A stretch of DNA of 64,000 bases, from contig NZ_LNYA01000023.1 of assembly GCF_001467615.1 (NCBI RefSeq), positions 1 through 64,000 on the forward strand, written 5' to 3'. Positions 19,806 through 28,582 of the stretch are shown here, one piece after another (the stretch's first letter is position 1; each line of letters opens with the position of its first letter). Source of the DNA: Legionella erythra (GTDB taxonomy: Bacteria; Pseudomonadota; Gammaproteobacteria; Legionellales; Legionellaceae). The notes beneath the pieces are model-generated. The model was not told the DNA's origin and searched no databases. It saw nothing but the letters and a program-made list of their open reading frames with translations. A program made the position numbers and the translations under genes.

Positions 19806-20432
19806 TTATTGGTTGTGTTGTTTTCTGTGGCGTGCTTCAAGGCAGTCCAGCACATCATACAAACTGACGTCACAGGCATGCAGCAGCACGAGCAGGTGAT
19901 ACAGCAAATCCGAAGTCTCATTGACCAGTTCAATGCCATCGCCTTTAACAGCCGCAATAACTGTCTCCACCGCTTCTTCCCCGACTTTCTGCGCGCAGCG
20001 TGTGGCACCGCTTATCAGCAATTGCCGGGTATAACTGGATGAATCCTTGGTGTCGGCACGTTGCTTGATGAGCTCAATCAAGGTGGCTAAAAAACGGAGC
20101 GGGGTGTCTTTCGAGGGTTGAAAACAACTGGTCAAGCCCAGGTGACAGGCCGGTCCTTCAGGCCTGACCTGAACAAGAAGTGAATCTTTATCGCAATCAG
20201 TGCTGATTGTCATCACAGTCATGGTATGACCGGACGTTTCCCCTTTGCGCCACAGGCGTTGTTTGCTGCGGCTATATAAGGTGAGCTGCTGTGTGGCCAA
20301 GGTTATCTGCAGGGCTTCTTTATTCATGTAACCCAGCATCAAGACCTGTCCATCCTCGTGATTTTGCACAATCACAGGCAGCAATCCTGCCATTTTTTGC
20401 CAATCAAGCGATGCCGGTAAATCGTTTAACAT
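19806..20432 (-). CDS. hisI: Bifunctional phosphoribosyl-AMP cyclohydrolase / phosphoribosyl-ATP pyrophosphatase
   Basis: 208 residues. The HisI domain comes first ([40 protein letters not shown], and the zinc Cys pair in [12 protein letters not shown]). From about residue 115 there is a HisE helical domain ([30 protein letters not shown]). It carries out steps 2 and 3 of histidine synthesis. It overlaps hisF by 7 bases, in the enteric gene order. Confidence 0.95.
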   Translation of the reverse strand: MLNDLPASLDWQKMAGLLPVIVQNHEDGQVLMLGYMNKEALQITLATQQLTLYSRSKQRLWRKGETSGHTMTVMTISTDCDKDSLLVQVRPEGPACHLGLTSCFQPSKDTPLRFLATLIELIKQRADTKDSSSYTRQLLISGATRCAQKVGEEAVETVIAAVKGDGIELVNETSDLLYHLLVLLHACDVSLYDVLDCLEARHRKQHNQ

Positions 20433-21196
20433 GGTCGCACCTCGATGTTGTGTTGAGCAAGTTCTCTTTTGACTTCAGCAATGCTTAGTTGATGCTCATG
20501 AAAAACACTGGCGGCCAGGGCTCCGTCTACCCGGCATTGTTGAAAGACATCGACAAAATGGCGCACGTCGCCTGCGCCGCCAGAAGCGATCAGCGGGATG
20601 GAGAGTAATTCACGGGCGGCAGCCAATTGCTCCCCATCATACCCCGTGCGCATGCCATCAGCGCGCATACAATTTAAGACCACTTCACCTGCCCCTCGCT
20701 CTTGTATTTCTTTAAGCCAATGCCAGGTTTTACGTTGGGCATTTCGGCTTTTTCTTTCATCGCCAGTGTATTGATAGACATGGTAATCGCCGTCTATCCA
20801 TTGGCTGTCGACACCCACCACCACGCATTGACTGCCAAAGGCATGCGCCAGTTTGTCGATTAAATCCGGGGTTTCCAGTGCGGGACTATTGATGGAGATT
20901 TTATCCGCACCGGCATTGAGAATAGCGTGCGCCTGATTCAGGGTACGGATGCCGCCAGCGACCGTGAACGGAATGCTTAAGGTCGCGGCCACCTGATTAA
21001 CCCAGGTCAGAGACACACTGCGGCTGTCGCTGCTTGCCGTGATATCATAAAAAACCAGTTCATCCGCACCTTCGTCACTGTAGTGGGCAGCTAATTGCAG
21101 AATATCGCCCACCACACGGTGATGACGAAACTGCACGCCTTTCACCACCTGGTTGTTACGCACGTCAAGACAGGGAATAATGCGTTTAGCTAACAT
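20426..21196 (-). CDS. hisF: Imidazole glycerol phosphate synthase, cyclase subunit
   Basis: 256 residues, a TIM barrel. It has [18 protein letters not shown] with the first catalytic Asp, [24 protein letters not shown], and a second catalytic region ([16 protein letters not shown]). It uses ammonia passed from HisH to make imidazole glycerol phosphate and AICAR. It overlaps hisA by 7 bases and hisI by 7. Confidence 0.96.
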   Translation of the reverse strand: MLAKRIIPCLDVRNNQVVKGVQFRHHRVVGDILQLAAHYSDEGADELVFYDITASSDSRSVSLTWVNQVAATLSIPFTVAGGIRTLNQAHAILNAGADKISINSPALETPDLIDKLAHAFGSQCVVVGVDSQWIDGDYHVYQYTGDERKSRNAQRKTWHWLKEIQERGAGEVVLNCMRADGMRTGYDGEQLAAARELLSIPLIASGGAGDVRHFVDVFQQCRVDGALAASVFHEHQLSIAEVKRELAQHNIEVRPC

Positions 21197-21927
21197 GCGG
21201 CTACCTCCATCAAGGCGGCGCGTAAATCGAAATCCGTTTCGTATAAAAGGCGGCCTAAAATAGCAGCGGAGAGTCCTATGGTTTTCAACCTGTCCAAATC
21301 CTGCTGGTGGCGGATGCCGCCTGAAGCTTGCCAGGCGATATCAGGAAAACGTCGCAGCGCTTCTTCATACAGGGGAAAGTTCGGCCCTGACATCATGCCG
21401 TCTTTGGCAATATCGGTGCATAAAACCTGGTTGACGCCTTGCTGACGATACGGCTCAATCACATCCCATAAGGACAAGGCCGTGCCGGTTTGCCAACCGT
21501 GAATAGCCGGTGTTGGAATACCAGCGACCATGCGGATATCGACAGCCAGTACAATGTTTTCGGCGCCGCAGTATTGGATGATTTGCGAGGCTTTGGATGG
21601 ATCACTGACGGCAATGCTGCCAATAACCAGATCACTCACCCCCAATTCCAGGCAGGCCTGAGCGGTTGACAGCCGACGTATGCCGCCGCCAACCTGCAGG
21701 CGGGCGCCTGCCGTCTGCAAGGCTTTGATAATGGACAACTGCTGAATGGCGCCGGATTTGGCGCCATCCAGATCCACGATGTGCAAGCGCCTCGCCCCTT
21801 GCTGGCAGTAGTGCTGGGCCAGAGCCAATGGTAATTGAGGATAGACGGTGGTTTTGCTGAAATCACCCTGTTGCAGGCGCACACACTGGCCTTGCTGAAT
21901 ATCAATGGCAGGAATAAGTAACATCAT
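21190..21927 (-). CDS. hisA: ProFAR isomerase
   Basis: 245 residues, a half-barrel duplicated TIM barrel. It has [19 protein letters not shown] with the catalytic Asp, RLQVGGGIR, and a second phosphate-binding half ([25 protein letters not shown]). It isomerises ProFAR to PRFAR. It overlaps hisH by 4 bases (ATGA) and hisF by 7. Typical length. Confidence 0.96.
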   Translation of the reverse strand: MMLLIPAIDIQQGQCVRLQQGDFSKTTVYPQLPLALAQHYCQQGARRLHIVDLDGAKSGAIQQLSIIKALQTAGARLQVGGGIRRLSTAQACLELGVSDLVIGSIAVSDPSKASQIIQYCGAENIVLAVDIRMVAGIPTPAIHGWQTGTALSLWDVIEPYRQQGVNQVLCTDIAKDGMMSGPNFPLYEEALRRFPDIAWQASGGIRHQQDLDRLKTIGLSAAILGRLLYETDFDLRAALMEVAAC

Positions 21928-22517
21928 GACTCCAACTGTAAAAAATTATTAAGTAAGGTTAAGCCCGCCTGGGCTGATTTTTCCGGATGAAACTGCATGC
22001 CGTATACCGAACCCTTTTGCACGATTGCGGTAAAGCGTTCGCTGTAGTGACAATAAGCGGCGGCATACTCGTTGTCGAGTAAGGCATAGCTATGGACAAA
22101 ATAGACATAGTCCCCAGGCGTTAGCCCGGCAGCTAAAGGGCTATCCCTGCACCAGTCCAGGGTATTCCAACCCATGTGCGGTACCGGGTAATCCTTTTTT
22201 GTCGGCAAACGCCTTATGGTGCCTGGCAATAACCCAAGACCATCAACGGATCCTTCGTCACTGTGTTCAAACAGTAATTGCATGCCAAGGCAAATACCTA
22301 AAAGCGGTTGCTTGAGTTTTTGCAGCGGTTCAATTAAACCGCGTGCGTTTAAAGCCTGCATTCCGGCGCCAGCGGCGCCCACGCCGGGTAAAATAACATG
22401 GCTTGCCCCGGCAATCACGGCAGGATCGTGCGTGAGCTGGTAGTTATAACCCAAACGGCTCAGGGCATTGCCGAGCGAGGTGAGGTTATTGCCGGTTACA
22501 TCGATGACTGCAATCAT
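21924..22517 (-). CDS. hisH: Imidazole glycerol phosphate synthase, glutaminase subunit
   Basis: 197 residues from the ATG at 22517 ([19 protein letters not shown]). It is chosen because it overlaps the hisB stop as ATGA; an ATG 27 bases earlier lies deeper in hisB. The class-I glutaminase has [11 protein letters not shown], nucleophile in [11 protein letters not shown], the oxyanion strand, and MQFHPEKSA. It delivers ammonia to HisF. Confidence 0.95.
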   Translation of the reverse strand: MIAVIDVTGNNLTSLGNALSRLGYNYQLTHDPAVIAGASHVILPGVGAAGAGMQALNARGLIEPLQKLKQPLLGICLGMQLLFEHSDEGSVDGLGLLPGTIRRLPTKKDYPVPHMGWNTLDWCRDSPLAAGLTPGDYVYFVHSYALLDNEYAAAYCHYSERFTAIVQKGSVYGMQFHPEKSAQAGLTLLNNFLQLES

Positions 22518-23569
22518 AAAACACCTTTTGTGGTCGGTAAGCATGCGCTTTCTATGGCCATCGCCTGGCGTAAGGCGCGGCCTAAGGCTTTAAAGCAGGC
22601 TTCAATCATGTGATGATGGTTTTGCCCTTTTACCTGAATATGGAGGCTCGCACCGAGGGTGCTGGCCAGCGACTGAAAAAAATGCGGTATCATTTCAGTG
22701 GCCAGGCCGCCTACAAATTCACGGGTGAAAGGGGCATCAAATGCACAATAGGCACGGCCACCCAAATCAATCGCCAGTGAGGCTAAGGATTCATCCATGG
22801 GCAGGGTAAACCCGTAACGGGCAATGCCGCGTTTGTTGCCCAAGGCCTGTTTGAGCGCGTCCCCGAGGATTAAGGCGGTGTCTTCCACCAAATGGTGTTC
22901 ATCCACCTCGGTATCGCCGCGGGCATGGAGCTTAAGGCTAAATCCGCCGTGACGGGCTACTTGTTCAAGCATGTGGCTGAAAAAGGCAATGGGCGTATCA
23001 ATCCGGCTGTCTTCTTCACTGTCTAATGTTAATTGCAGCGAAATGTCCGTTTCCCGCGTATGGCGGTTGAGCGAGACTTGCCGGGTGGATAACAAGTACA
23101 AAGCAATCTCATCCCAGCCATGATCAGCGTTAATCGGCAAAAAAGATACGCCAAGATTATCGGCTAATTGCCTGTCTGTTTCCCGATCGCCAATGACCCA
23201 GGTACTTGCTGTATCCAGTTTGCCGTCTCGAAAATAATGATCTACCAGACCGGTAGCCGGTTTTCGACAGCCACAGCCGTCTTCGGCGCGATGTGGACAA
23301 ATCAGGATGTCGCTAAAGACTATGCCCTGCGATTGAAACAGCGCCAGAATAAAATCATGGCAGGTCTGAAAATCATCCATAGGAAAAGACGTTGTTCCCA
23401 GGCCATCCTGATTGCTGACCATCACCAGTTGAAACCCTGCCTGCTTAAGGCGAAGCAGGGCGGGGATAACCCCTTCGGTCAAGCGGATTTTCTGAAGCCT
23501 GTCTACCTGAAAATCAGAGGGTTCCTCAATAAGGGTGCCGTCTCTGTCGATAAAAAGTAATTTTTGCAT
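22514..23569 (-). CDS. hisB: Bifunctional histidinol-phosphatase / imidazoleglycerol-phosphate dehydratase
   Basis: 351 residues. The N-terminal HAD phosphatase has [13 protein letters not shown], a Cys/His zinc site ([14 protein letters not shown]) and [10 protein letters not shown]. The C-terminal dehydratase has two His/Glu manganese repeats ([29 protein letters not shown], and later [17 protein letters not shown]). The fused form is the enteric-type HisB. It lies 7 bases from hisC. Confidence 0.95.
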   Translation of the reverse strand: MQKLLFIDRDGTLIEEPSDFQVDRLQKIRLTEGVIPALLRLKQAGFQLVMVSNQDGLGTTSFPMDDFQTCHDFILALFQSQGIVFSDILICPHRAEDGCGCRKPATGLVDHYFRDGKLDTASTWVIGDRETDRQLADNLGVSFLPINADHGWDEIALYLLSTRQVSLNRHTRETDISLQLTLDSEEDSRIDTPIAFFSHMLEQVARHGGFSLKLHARGDTEVDEHHLVEDTALILGDALKQALGNKRGIARYGFTLPMDESLASLAIDLGGRAYCAFDAPFTREFVGGLATEMIPHFFQSLASTLGASLHIQVKGQNHHHMIEACFKALGRALRQAMAIESACLPTTKGVL

Positions 23570-23576
23570 AAGCGAC

Positions 23577-24635
23577 TCATCTCATAGAAAAAGCATCAAG
23601 GGCCGTCATCAAGTGATCATTCTGTTGTTCATCACCCACCGTGATGCGTAACATCGATTGTAAAACGGGGGATTGGGGAAAATGACGCACAGCGATCCCC
23701 TGTTCGGCAAGCCAGGCCTGCAAATCTTGAGCATGAGGACTTTTAACCAGTAAAAAATTGGTACGGCTGGGGTAAACGGACTCAATCACGCGGCATTGAC
23801 TGAGCCGCATGCGTAAAATTTCCCGTTGCACCAGGATTTTTTCAACGGTGTCGCTAAACCAGTCCTGACGGTTCAATGCCTGTTCAGCCAGTTCCAATAC
23901 CGCACTGGAAAAAGGGAAGGGCGACATGATGCCTCTGATGGCCTGAACGAGGGGAGCCTGGGTCATGATGCTGCCAACTCGTAATCCAGCCATACCATAG
24001 GCTTTGGAGAGCGTTCTCAGCACGATAAGATTATCATACAGTGGAATCAGGCGGGCAGCGCTTTCCGTTTGGGCAAATTCTATATAAGCCTCATCGGCAA
24101 TGACGATGGACTTCCCGGCCATCTTATCGCACAGGTCACTGACCGTTTGCAAATCAATCAGCCCCCCCGTGGGATTATTGGGACGGCAAATCATGATGAG
24201 TTTGCAATCGGGCTGCCATTGGGCAAGAAGATTATCCAGCGAAAAATTAAACTCACTCTCAGCATCGAGAGGGCAATTACGAATCCCTGCCTGCTGTAAG
24301 TGAGCATAGAAGGCATACATGGGAAACGTGGGTGGGCATTGCAGAATGCTGTCGCTGCCAACGCGGATAAAAAGGCGCATTAACAAATCCAGTCCATCAT
24401 CGCTGCCACGGGTGATGACCAGTTGGTCTGTATCAACCTGATACAAATCAGCTAGACGCTGTTCAATACGCTTCACCATCAATGCACTGGGGTAGTGATT
24501 AAGGGAAACCTCGTTGAGGCGGATTGGACTCCAGGGTAATTCATTGGCATGCAGGCGGCATGACTGATTATCCCCATCCGGGATATAGTTTTTAATGGTT
24601 TTTAAATTGGGACGAATCAAATCCAGTATTGACAT
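23577..24635 (-). CDS. hisC: Histidinol-phosphate aminotransferase
   Basis: 352 residues, PLP fold-type I. It has [35 protein letters not shown], and the PLP-lysine motif [14 protein letters not shown]. It transfers an amino group from glutamate to imidazole acetol phosphate. There is a single base between the hisD stop and its start region, so expression should be coupled. Confidence 0.95.
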   Translation of the reverse strand: MSILDLIRPNLKTIKNYIPDGDNQSCRLHANELPWSPIRLNEVSLNHYPSALMVKRIEQRLADLYQVDTDQLVITRGSDDGLDLLMRLFIRVGSDSILQCPPTFPMYAFYAHLQQAGIRNCPLDAESEFNFSLDNLLAQWQPDCKLIMICRPNNPTGGLIDLQTVSDLCDKMAGKSIVIADEAYIEFAQTESAARLIPLYDNLIVLRTLSKAYGMAGLRVGSIMTQAPLVQAIRGIMSPFPFSSAVLELAEQALNRQDWFSDTVEKILVQREILRMRLSQCRVIESVYPSRTNFLLVKSPHAQDLQAWLAEQGIAVRHFPQSPVLQSMLRITVGDEQQNDHLMTALDAFSMR

Positions 24636-24636
24636 G

Positions 24637-25932
24637 TTAAATCTCCATTGTGGTGAGGCGCATCTTTACTGCGTTGGCATGCGCATCAAGGCCTTCCAGT
24701 GAAGCCAGCACACAGGCGGCCTGCCCCACGGCTAAAATACCCTGAGGATCGATGGTTTGTATCGTCATCCTCGTTAAAAAATCCTCCGTGCTTAGCCCAT
24801 TGTGATGGCGGGCATAGCCATTTGTAGGTAGAACATGATTACTTCCGGTGACGTAATCACCCAGGGTTTCAGCGGCCAAGGGGCCAAGAAAAACAGTCCC
24901 GGCGGCTTGAATATGCGGCGTCCAGTCGCTGGCATCGCGGCAATTGATGATCAGGTGCTCGGGGGCATAATGATTCACCCAATGAATGGCTTGCTCCCGC
25001 GAAGCCGTTATGAGAGCAAAACTGTGCTTAAGCGACTGGCTAATGATAGCCTGGCGTTTGAGCGTTTGCATTTGCCGGATGAGGGATTGGTTTACCTGTT
25101 CGGCAAAGGTTTGTGAAAAACAGAGAAGAATCGCCTGAGAGTCCACGCCGTGCTCAGCCTGCGCCAGCAAATCAGCGGCAACAAAATCAGGATTGGCGTC
25201 GTCATCGGCCATGATCATAACCTCGGATGGCCCTGCGGGCATGTCAATGGCAGGACCCGCAGGCTCCATGCTGACTAAGCGTTTGGCTTCTGTAACGTAG
25301 CGGTTGCCGGGGCCAAACAGCTTGTCGACCCTGGGAATAGTCTCTGTGCCATAAGCCATGGCCGCAATGGCCTGGGCACCGCCTGCCTTGTAAACCGCAT
25401 CAATGCCGCAAAGACGTGCGGCTACCAGCAAGTGGGGATTAATATGGCCAAGTCGGTCGGGCGGCGTGCACACAATTCTAAGCGGGCAACCGGCAATGGC
25501 CGCTGGGATAGCCTGCATCAGCAGCGAGGATATCAGGGGGGTATTGTTGCCGCCGGGAATATAAAGCCCCACCCTCTGAATGGGCCTGTATTGACGCTCA
25601 ATGCAGACGCCCGGCGCAGTGAATACCCGTTTAACATCCGGTTTAACAGCCTCATGGTAGCGGCGTATGGTATCAATTGCTGTGTGAATAGCGGACAATG
25701 CGGATTTATCAATGCAGGCATTCGCTATCTCTTCCGACGACACGTTCAATTCACGGAGGTGCGCCCCGTCAAATTCGCGGGTGAAAGCCAACACGGCTTC
25801 ATCGCCGCCTTGCCTTACTGCATTTAAAATCGGGATAACAGCGGTTTCAACCCGCTCAGCGTTTAAAGGCCGGGCAAATAATTGTTCAGTATCCCCAAGG
25901 GATAGCGATTGGTCATTGTAAATCGACAACAT
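24637..25932 (-). CDS. hisD: Histidinol dehydrogenase
   Basis: 431 residues, normal length. It has RVGLYIPGGNNTPLISSLLM (family pattern R-x-G-x-Y-x-P-G-G), KLFGPGNRYVTEAKRLV, DMPAGPSEVMIMAD, LLAQAEHGVDSQAIL, and the catalytic Glu-His pair in YAPEHL. It oxidises histidinol to histidine with two NAD+. It lies 6 bases after hisG on the same transcript. Confidence 0.96.
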   Translation of the reverse strand: MLSIYNDQSLSLGDTEQLFARPLNAERVETAVIPILNAVRQGGDEAVLAFTREFDGAHLRELNVSSEEIANACIDKSALSAIHTAIDTIRRYHEAVKPDVKRVFTAPGVCIERQYRPIQRVGLYIPGGNNTPLISSLLMQAIPAAIAGCPLRIVCTPPDRLGHINPHLLVAARLCGIDAVYKAGGAQAIAAMAYGTETIPRVDKLFGPGNRYVTEAKRLVSMEPAGPAIDMPAGPSEVMIMADDDANPDFVAADLLAQAEHGVDSQAILLCFSQTFAEQVNQSLIRQMQTLKRQAIISQSLKHSFALITASREQAIHWVNHYAPEHLIINCRDASDWTPHIQAAGTVFLGPLAAETLGDYVTGSNHVLPTNGYARHHNGLSTEDFLTRMTIQTIDPQGILAVGQAACVLASLEGLDAHANAVKMRLTTMEI

Positions 25933-25938
25933 CAGTAA

Positions 25939-26820
25939 TTACTCCAGCATTTTTTCAATTGGGAGAACCAGAATGGAACTGGCACCCAGGGCTTGAATGT
26001 TTTCCAGGGTATTCCAGAAAATCCCTTCACTGGAGACAACATGGACCGCTACTTTGTCCGGATTGGCCGGCAGCGGGATGATGGTGGGTGATTCCGCTCC
26101 CGGTAATTGCCGGCAGATCGTGTCCAAAGCCTGTTTAGGCGCATGAAAAAGAATGTATTTTCGTTCCATGGCCTGTTGAACAGCCTGGATGCGCCGCTTT
26201 AATAAATCAAAAACCTGTTGCAAGGATTCAGGAACAAGCTGGGTACTCTGAATAAACACAGCCTGGCTGTGCATCACCACGGCGACTTCACGTAATTTGT
26301 TTTCCTCAAGGGTCTGGCCGCTTGAAACCAGATCACAAATGGCATCCGCCATACCGAGTCTGGGCGCGACCTCGACCGAACCCGACAATTGCAGGATGTC
26401 GGCAGCAATCCGGTATTGGTCAAGGTAATTTTTCAGCAGCAGCGGGTAACTGGTTGCAATGCGTTTTCCATCCAGACTGGCCGGCGTGTCATAAGCTGCC
26501 TGTTCAGGGACTGCGATTGAAAGCCGGCACAGGCAGTTTCCCAGGGGAAGCACAAGCGTGTATTGCTTGTCGGGAAACGCAAGAGCGGCCTCATTGAGAA
26601 CATTCTCACCCACGATACCCCCGTCAGCCAGATCATCAAATACCAACGTGGGAATGTCATCATCACGGACAAAAAGTAAATCGATAGGGAAATTATCCAC
26701 ATGCGTCAGCAGGGCGTTGTCTTTGAGACGGAACTTTAAGCCGCAACGTTGTAAAAGGGTCAGTGATTCCTGAGCCAGGCGGCCCTTTTTTTGTAAGGCG
26801 ATACGAATACGTGTTTTCAA
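25939..26820 (-). CDS. hisG: ATP phosphoribosyltransferase (long form)
   Basis: 293 residues from a TTG start at 26820 (reading MKTRIRIALQKKGRLAQES). The TTG overlaps the TGA of the upstream regulator gene (TTGA), and the reading matches the known N-terminus of the family. An upstream ATG would have to start inside the regulator gene. Motifs include GRLAQESL, DDIPTLVFDDLADGGIVG, the PRPP loop region (EVAPRLGMADAICDLVSSG), and a C-terminal ACT-like regulatory domain, which in the long form mediates histidine feedback inhibition. Confidence 0.93.
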   Translation of the reverse strand: MKTRIRIALQKKGRLAQESLTLLQRCGLKFRLKDNALLTHVDNFPIDLLFVRDDDIPTLVFDDLADGGIVGENVLNEAALAFPDKQYTLVLPLGNCLCRLSIAVPEQAAYDTPASLDGKRIATSYPLLLKNYLDQYRIAADILQLSGSVEVAPRLGMADAICDLVSSGQTLEENKLREVAVVMHSQAVFIQSTQLVPESLQQVFDLLKRRIQAVQQAMERKYILFHAPKQALDTICRQLPGAESPTIIPLPANPDKVAVHVVSSEGIFWNTLENIQALGASSILVLPIEKMLE

Positions 26821-27113
26821 GACTGCTCCAACCGTTCTGCGATAAGGGAATACCCGCCTGTGCCGCGGGTCAAACAACGTGCAACCCGGGTAATAGTTGT
26901 CACACTGACCCCTGTTTGCTCATGAATAGTGCGGTAAGGCAACGCTTCACGCAGCAAGGGGACGACCTGCCAGCGATCCGCCATGGCTTCCAACTCAGCC
27001 GGTGTGCACAGATCATTAAAAAATGCCGCCGCTTCGTTTTCATTTTGCAAGGCACTGATGGCTTGCATAAGATGAAGGATTGCCTCGGTTTTGCTGCCAT
27101 GCTGATGTTTCAT
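26817..27113 (-). CDS. TrpR-family (YerC/YecD-type) regulator heading the his operon
   Basis: 98 residues. The Trp-repressor fold is visible: LCTPAELEAMADRWQVVPLL, then the helix-turn-helix PYRTIHEQTGVSVTTITRVARCL. YerC/YecD proteins are TrpR paralogues with unknown or histidine-linked ligands. Here it is the first gene of the his operon and its stop overlaps the hisG start. A role as a histidine- or ligand-responsive autorepressor is therefore a reasonable inference. Palindromes lie just upstream. Confidence 0.88.
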   Translation of the reverse strand: MKHQHGSKTEAILHLMQAISALQNENEAAAFFNDLCTPAELEAMADRWQVVPLLREALPYRTIHEQTGVSVTTITRVARCLTRGTGGYSLIAERLEQS

Positions 27114-27115
27114 AA

Positions 27116-27141
27116 TAATGTATTAACGTAATGTAACATTA
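27116..27141. promoter_or_regulatory. Candidate operators upstream of the his-operon regulator
   Basis: TAATGTAACATTA (27129-27141) is a perfect 6-bp dyad around one base, and TAATGTATTA (27116-27125) is a related shorter dyad. Both lie within 30 bases of the regulator's start, where an autorepressor of the TrpR fold would bind. Confidence 0.45.
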
Positions 27142-27237
27142 GTGCATTGTAATTAGTTATTTTCCAGACTGTCAAGAAAAATTTGTCTCCCCAGACAATA
27201 TTTGCCATGATTGCCTTTAAAAAAAGAGGAGGCACCC

Positions 27238-27777
27238 ATGTTGCTTAAAAAGGAAGATTCCTGTCTATTGCTTATCGATGTGCAGGAAAAACTGGCACCC
27301 TTTGTTTTAGAATCGGAAAAAATGATTGCGCGATGCCAATGGCTGATGAAACTGGCTAAGGAATTGGCGGTTCCCATCATCACCAGCGAGCAATACCCGC
27401 AGGGGTTGGGCAATACGGTCAAACCCTTGCAGTCAGGCGACAAGCCGCTGCCCAAAGTTCATTTTTCAAGCTGGCGTGAACCGTGTTTTAAAAACAGTTT
27501 AACCAACTTGACCAAGAATCAGGTGGTTTTAATGGGCATTGAAGCCCATGTCTGTGTTTTGCAATCAGCCATGGACCTGCTTGAGGCGGGTTTTCAGGTG
27601 TATGTCGTGGTTGATGCTGTGAGCAGCCGCCATGAACAGGACTTGAAGTATGGATTAAAGCGCATGAAACAGGCTGGCATTGAATTAGTCACCTCCGAAA
27701 TGGTTTTTTTCGAATGGGTAGGGCAGGCGGGAACGCCTGAATTTAAAGCATTGAGTCATGCTTATTTAAAACAATAG
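27238..27777 (+). CDS. Isochorismatase-family cysteine hydrolase
   Basis: 179 residues from the ATG at 27238, preceded by AGGAGG 5 bases upstream; an ATG 27 bases earlier has no such site. The triad is visible as Asp in LLLIDVQEKL, Lys in LPKVHFSSW, and Cys in LMGIEAHVCVLQSAMDLL, with a cis-peptide-type MGIE. The family hydrolyses diverse amides and vinyl ethers, so the substrate cannot be told. It lies 15 bases before an SDR gene, presumably in one operon. Confidence 0.85.
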   Translation: MLLKKEDSCLLLIDVQEKLAPFVLESEKMIARCQWLMKLAKELAVPIITSEQYPQGLGNTVKPLQSGDKPLPKVHFSSWREPCFKNSLTNLTKNQVVLMGIEAHVCVLQSAMDLLEAGFQVYVVVDAVSSRHEQDLKYGLKRMKQAGIELVTSEMVFFEWVGQAGTPEFKALSHAYLKQ

Positions 27778-27792
27778 TTAGGAAAACAAACG

Positions 27793-28548
27793 ATGAATCT
27801 GGATAATCAAATAGCCGTCATTACCGGCGGTGCTTCCGGTATGGGTAAGGCCTGTGTCGACGTGTTGTCGCAATGCGGGGTGAATGTCGTTATCTGGGAT
27901 AAGGTCATTGAGCATCTAAACCCCAACGAAGCGGATACCGCCATAGCCTGCGACGTCAGTTCGGAATCGGAAGTGGAAAAAGCCATGCAGGAAACCATCA
28001 ACCGGGTTGGCGTGCCGCGCATTGTAATCAACTGCGCTGGCATCGCCCCGGCTAAACGCATGGTTGGGAAAGAGGGCCCCATGCCTCTCACTGCGTTTAA
28101 GCAGGTTATTGATATCAACCTCGTGGGTACGTTTAATGTGATGCGGGTTACAGCCCATGCCATGATGACACTCGATCTGGAACCGACAAGCCAGGAACGG
28201 GGTGTGATCATTAACACAGCCTCCATCGCGGCCTATGAAGGGCAGATTGGCCAATTGGCTTACAGTGCTTCAAAAGGGGGAGTTGTCGCCATGACCTTGC
28301 CGGCGGCTCGGGAATTGGCACAACATGCAATCCGGGTGAACACCATTGCGCCGGGTTTAATCGCTACCCCATTATTGCTGACTATGCCTCAGGATGTGCA
28401 GGACAGCCTTGCCGCGACTGTGACTTTCCCCAAGCGTTTGGGTAAACCGGAAGAATTCGCGGGTTTGGCAGTCCATATCATTGAAAATGGGTTGATCAAT
28501 GGCGAAGTCATTCGTCTGGATGGTGCTTTGCGCATGCAGGCGCGTTAA
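27793..28548 (+). CDS. Short-chain dehydrogenase/reductase
   Basis: 251 residues, Rossmann fold. It has the NAD(P) motif TGGASGMGKA, CDVSSESE, NCAGIAPA, catalytic Ser in INTASIAAYEG, and YSASKGG with catalytic Tyr and Lys. Sequence style (long LEPTSQERGVIINTAS insert, PFPKRLGKP-like end) resembles type-2 3-hydroxyacyl-CoA dehydrogenases of the HSD10 class, so an acyl-CoA substrate is possible. It pairs with the preceding hydrolase. Confidence 0.85.
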   Translation: MNLDNQIAVITGGASGMGKACVDVLSQCGVNVVIWDKVIEHLNPNEADTAIACDVSSESEVEKAMQETINRVGVPRIVINCAGIAPAKRMVGKEGPMPLTAFKQVIDINLVGTFNVMRVTAHAMMTLDLEPTSQERGVIINTASIAAYEGQIGQLAYSASKGGVVAMTLPAARELAQHAIRVNTIAPGLIATPLLLTMPQDVQDSLAATVTFPKRLGKPEEFAGLAVHIIENGLINGEVIRLDGALRMQAR

Positions 28549-28550
28549 GC

Positions 28551-28571
28551 GGCTGGCCTGACAGGCCAGCC
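28551..28571. terminator. Hairpin between convergent genes
   Basis: GGCTGGCC and GGCCAGCC form a perfect 8-bp stem with a TGACA loop, 3 bases after the SDR stop and 12 bases before the end of the convergent large gene. No T tract follows, so termination is only likely. Confidence 0.5.
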
Positions 28572-28582
28572 CGTGCATGGCT

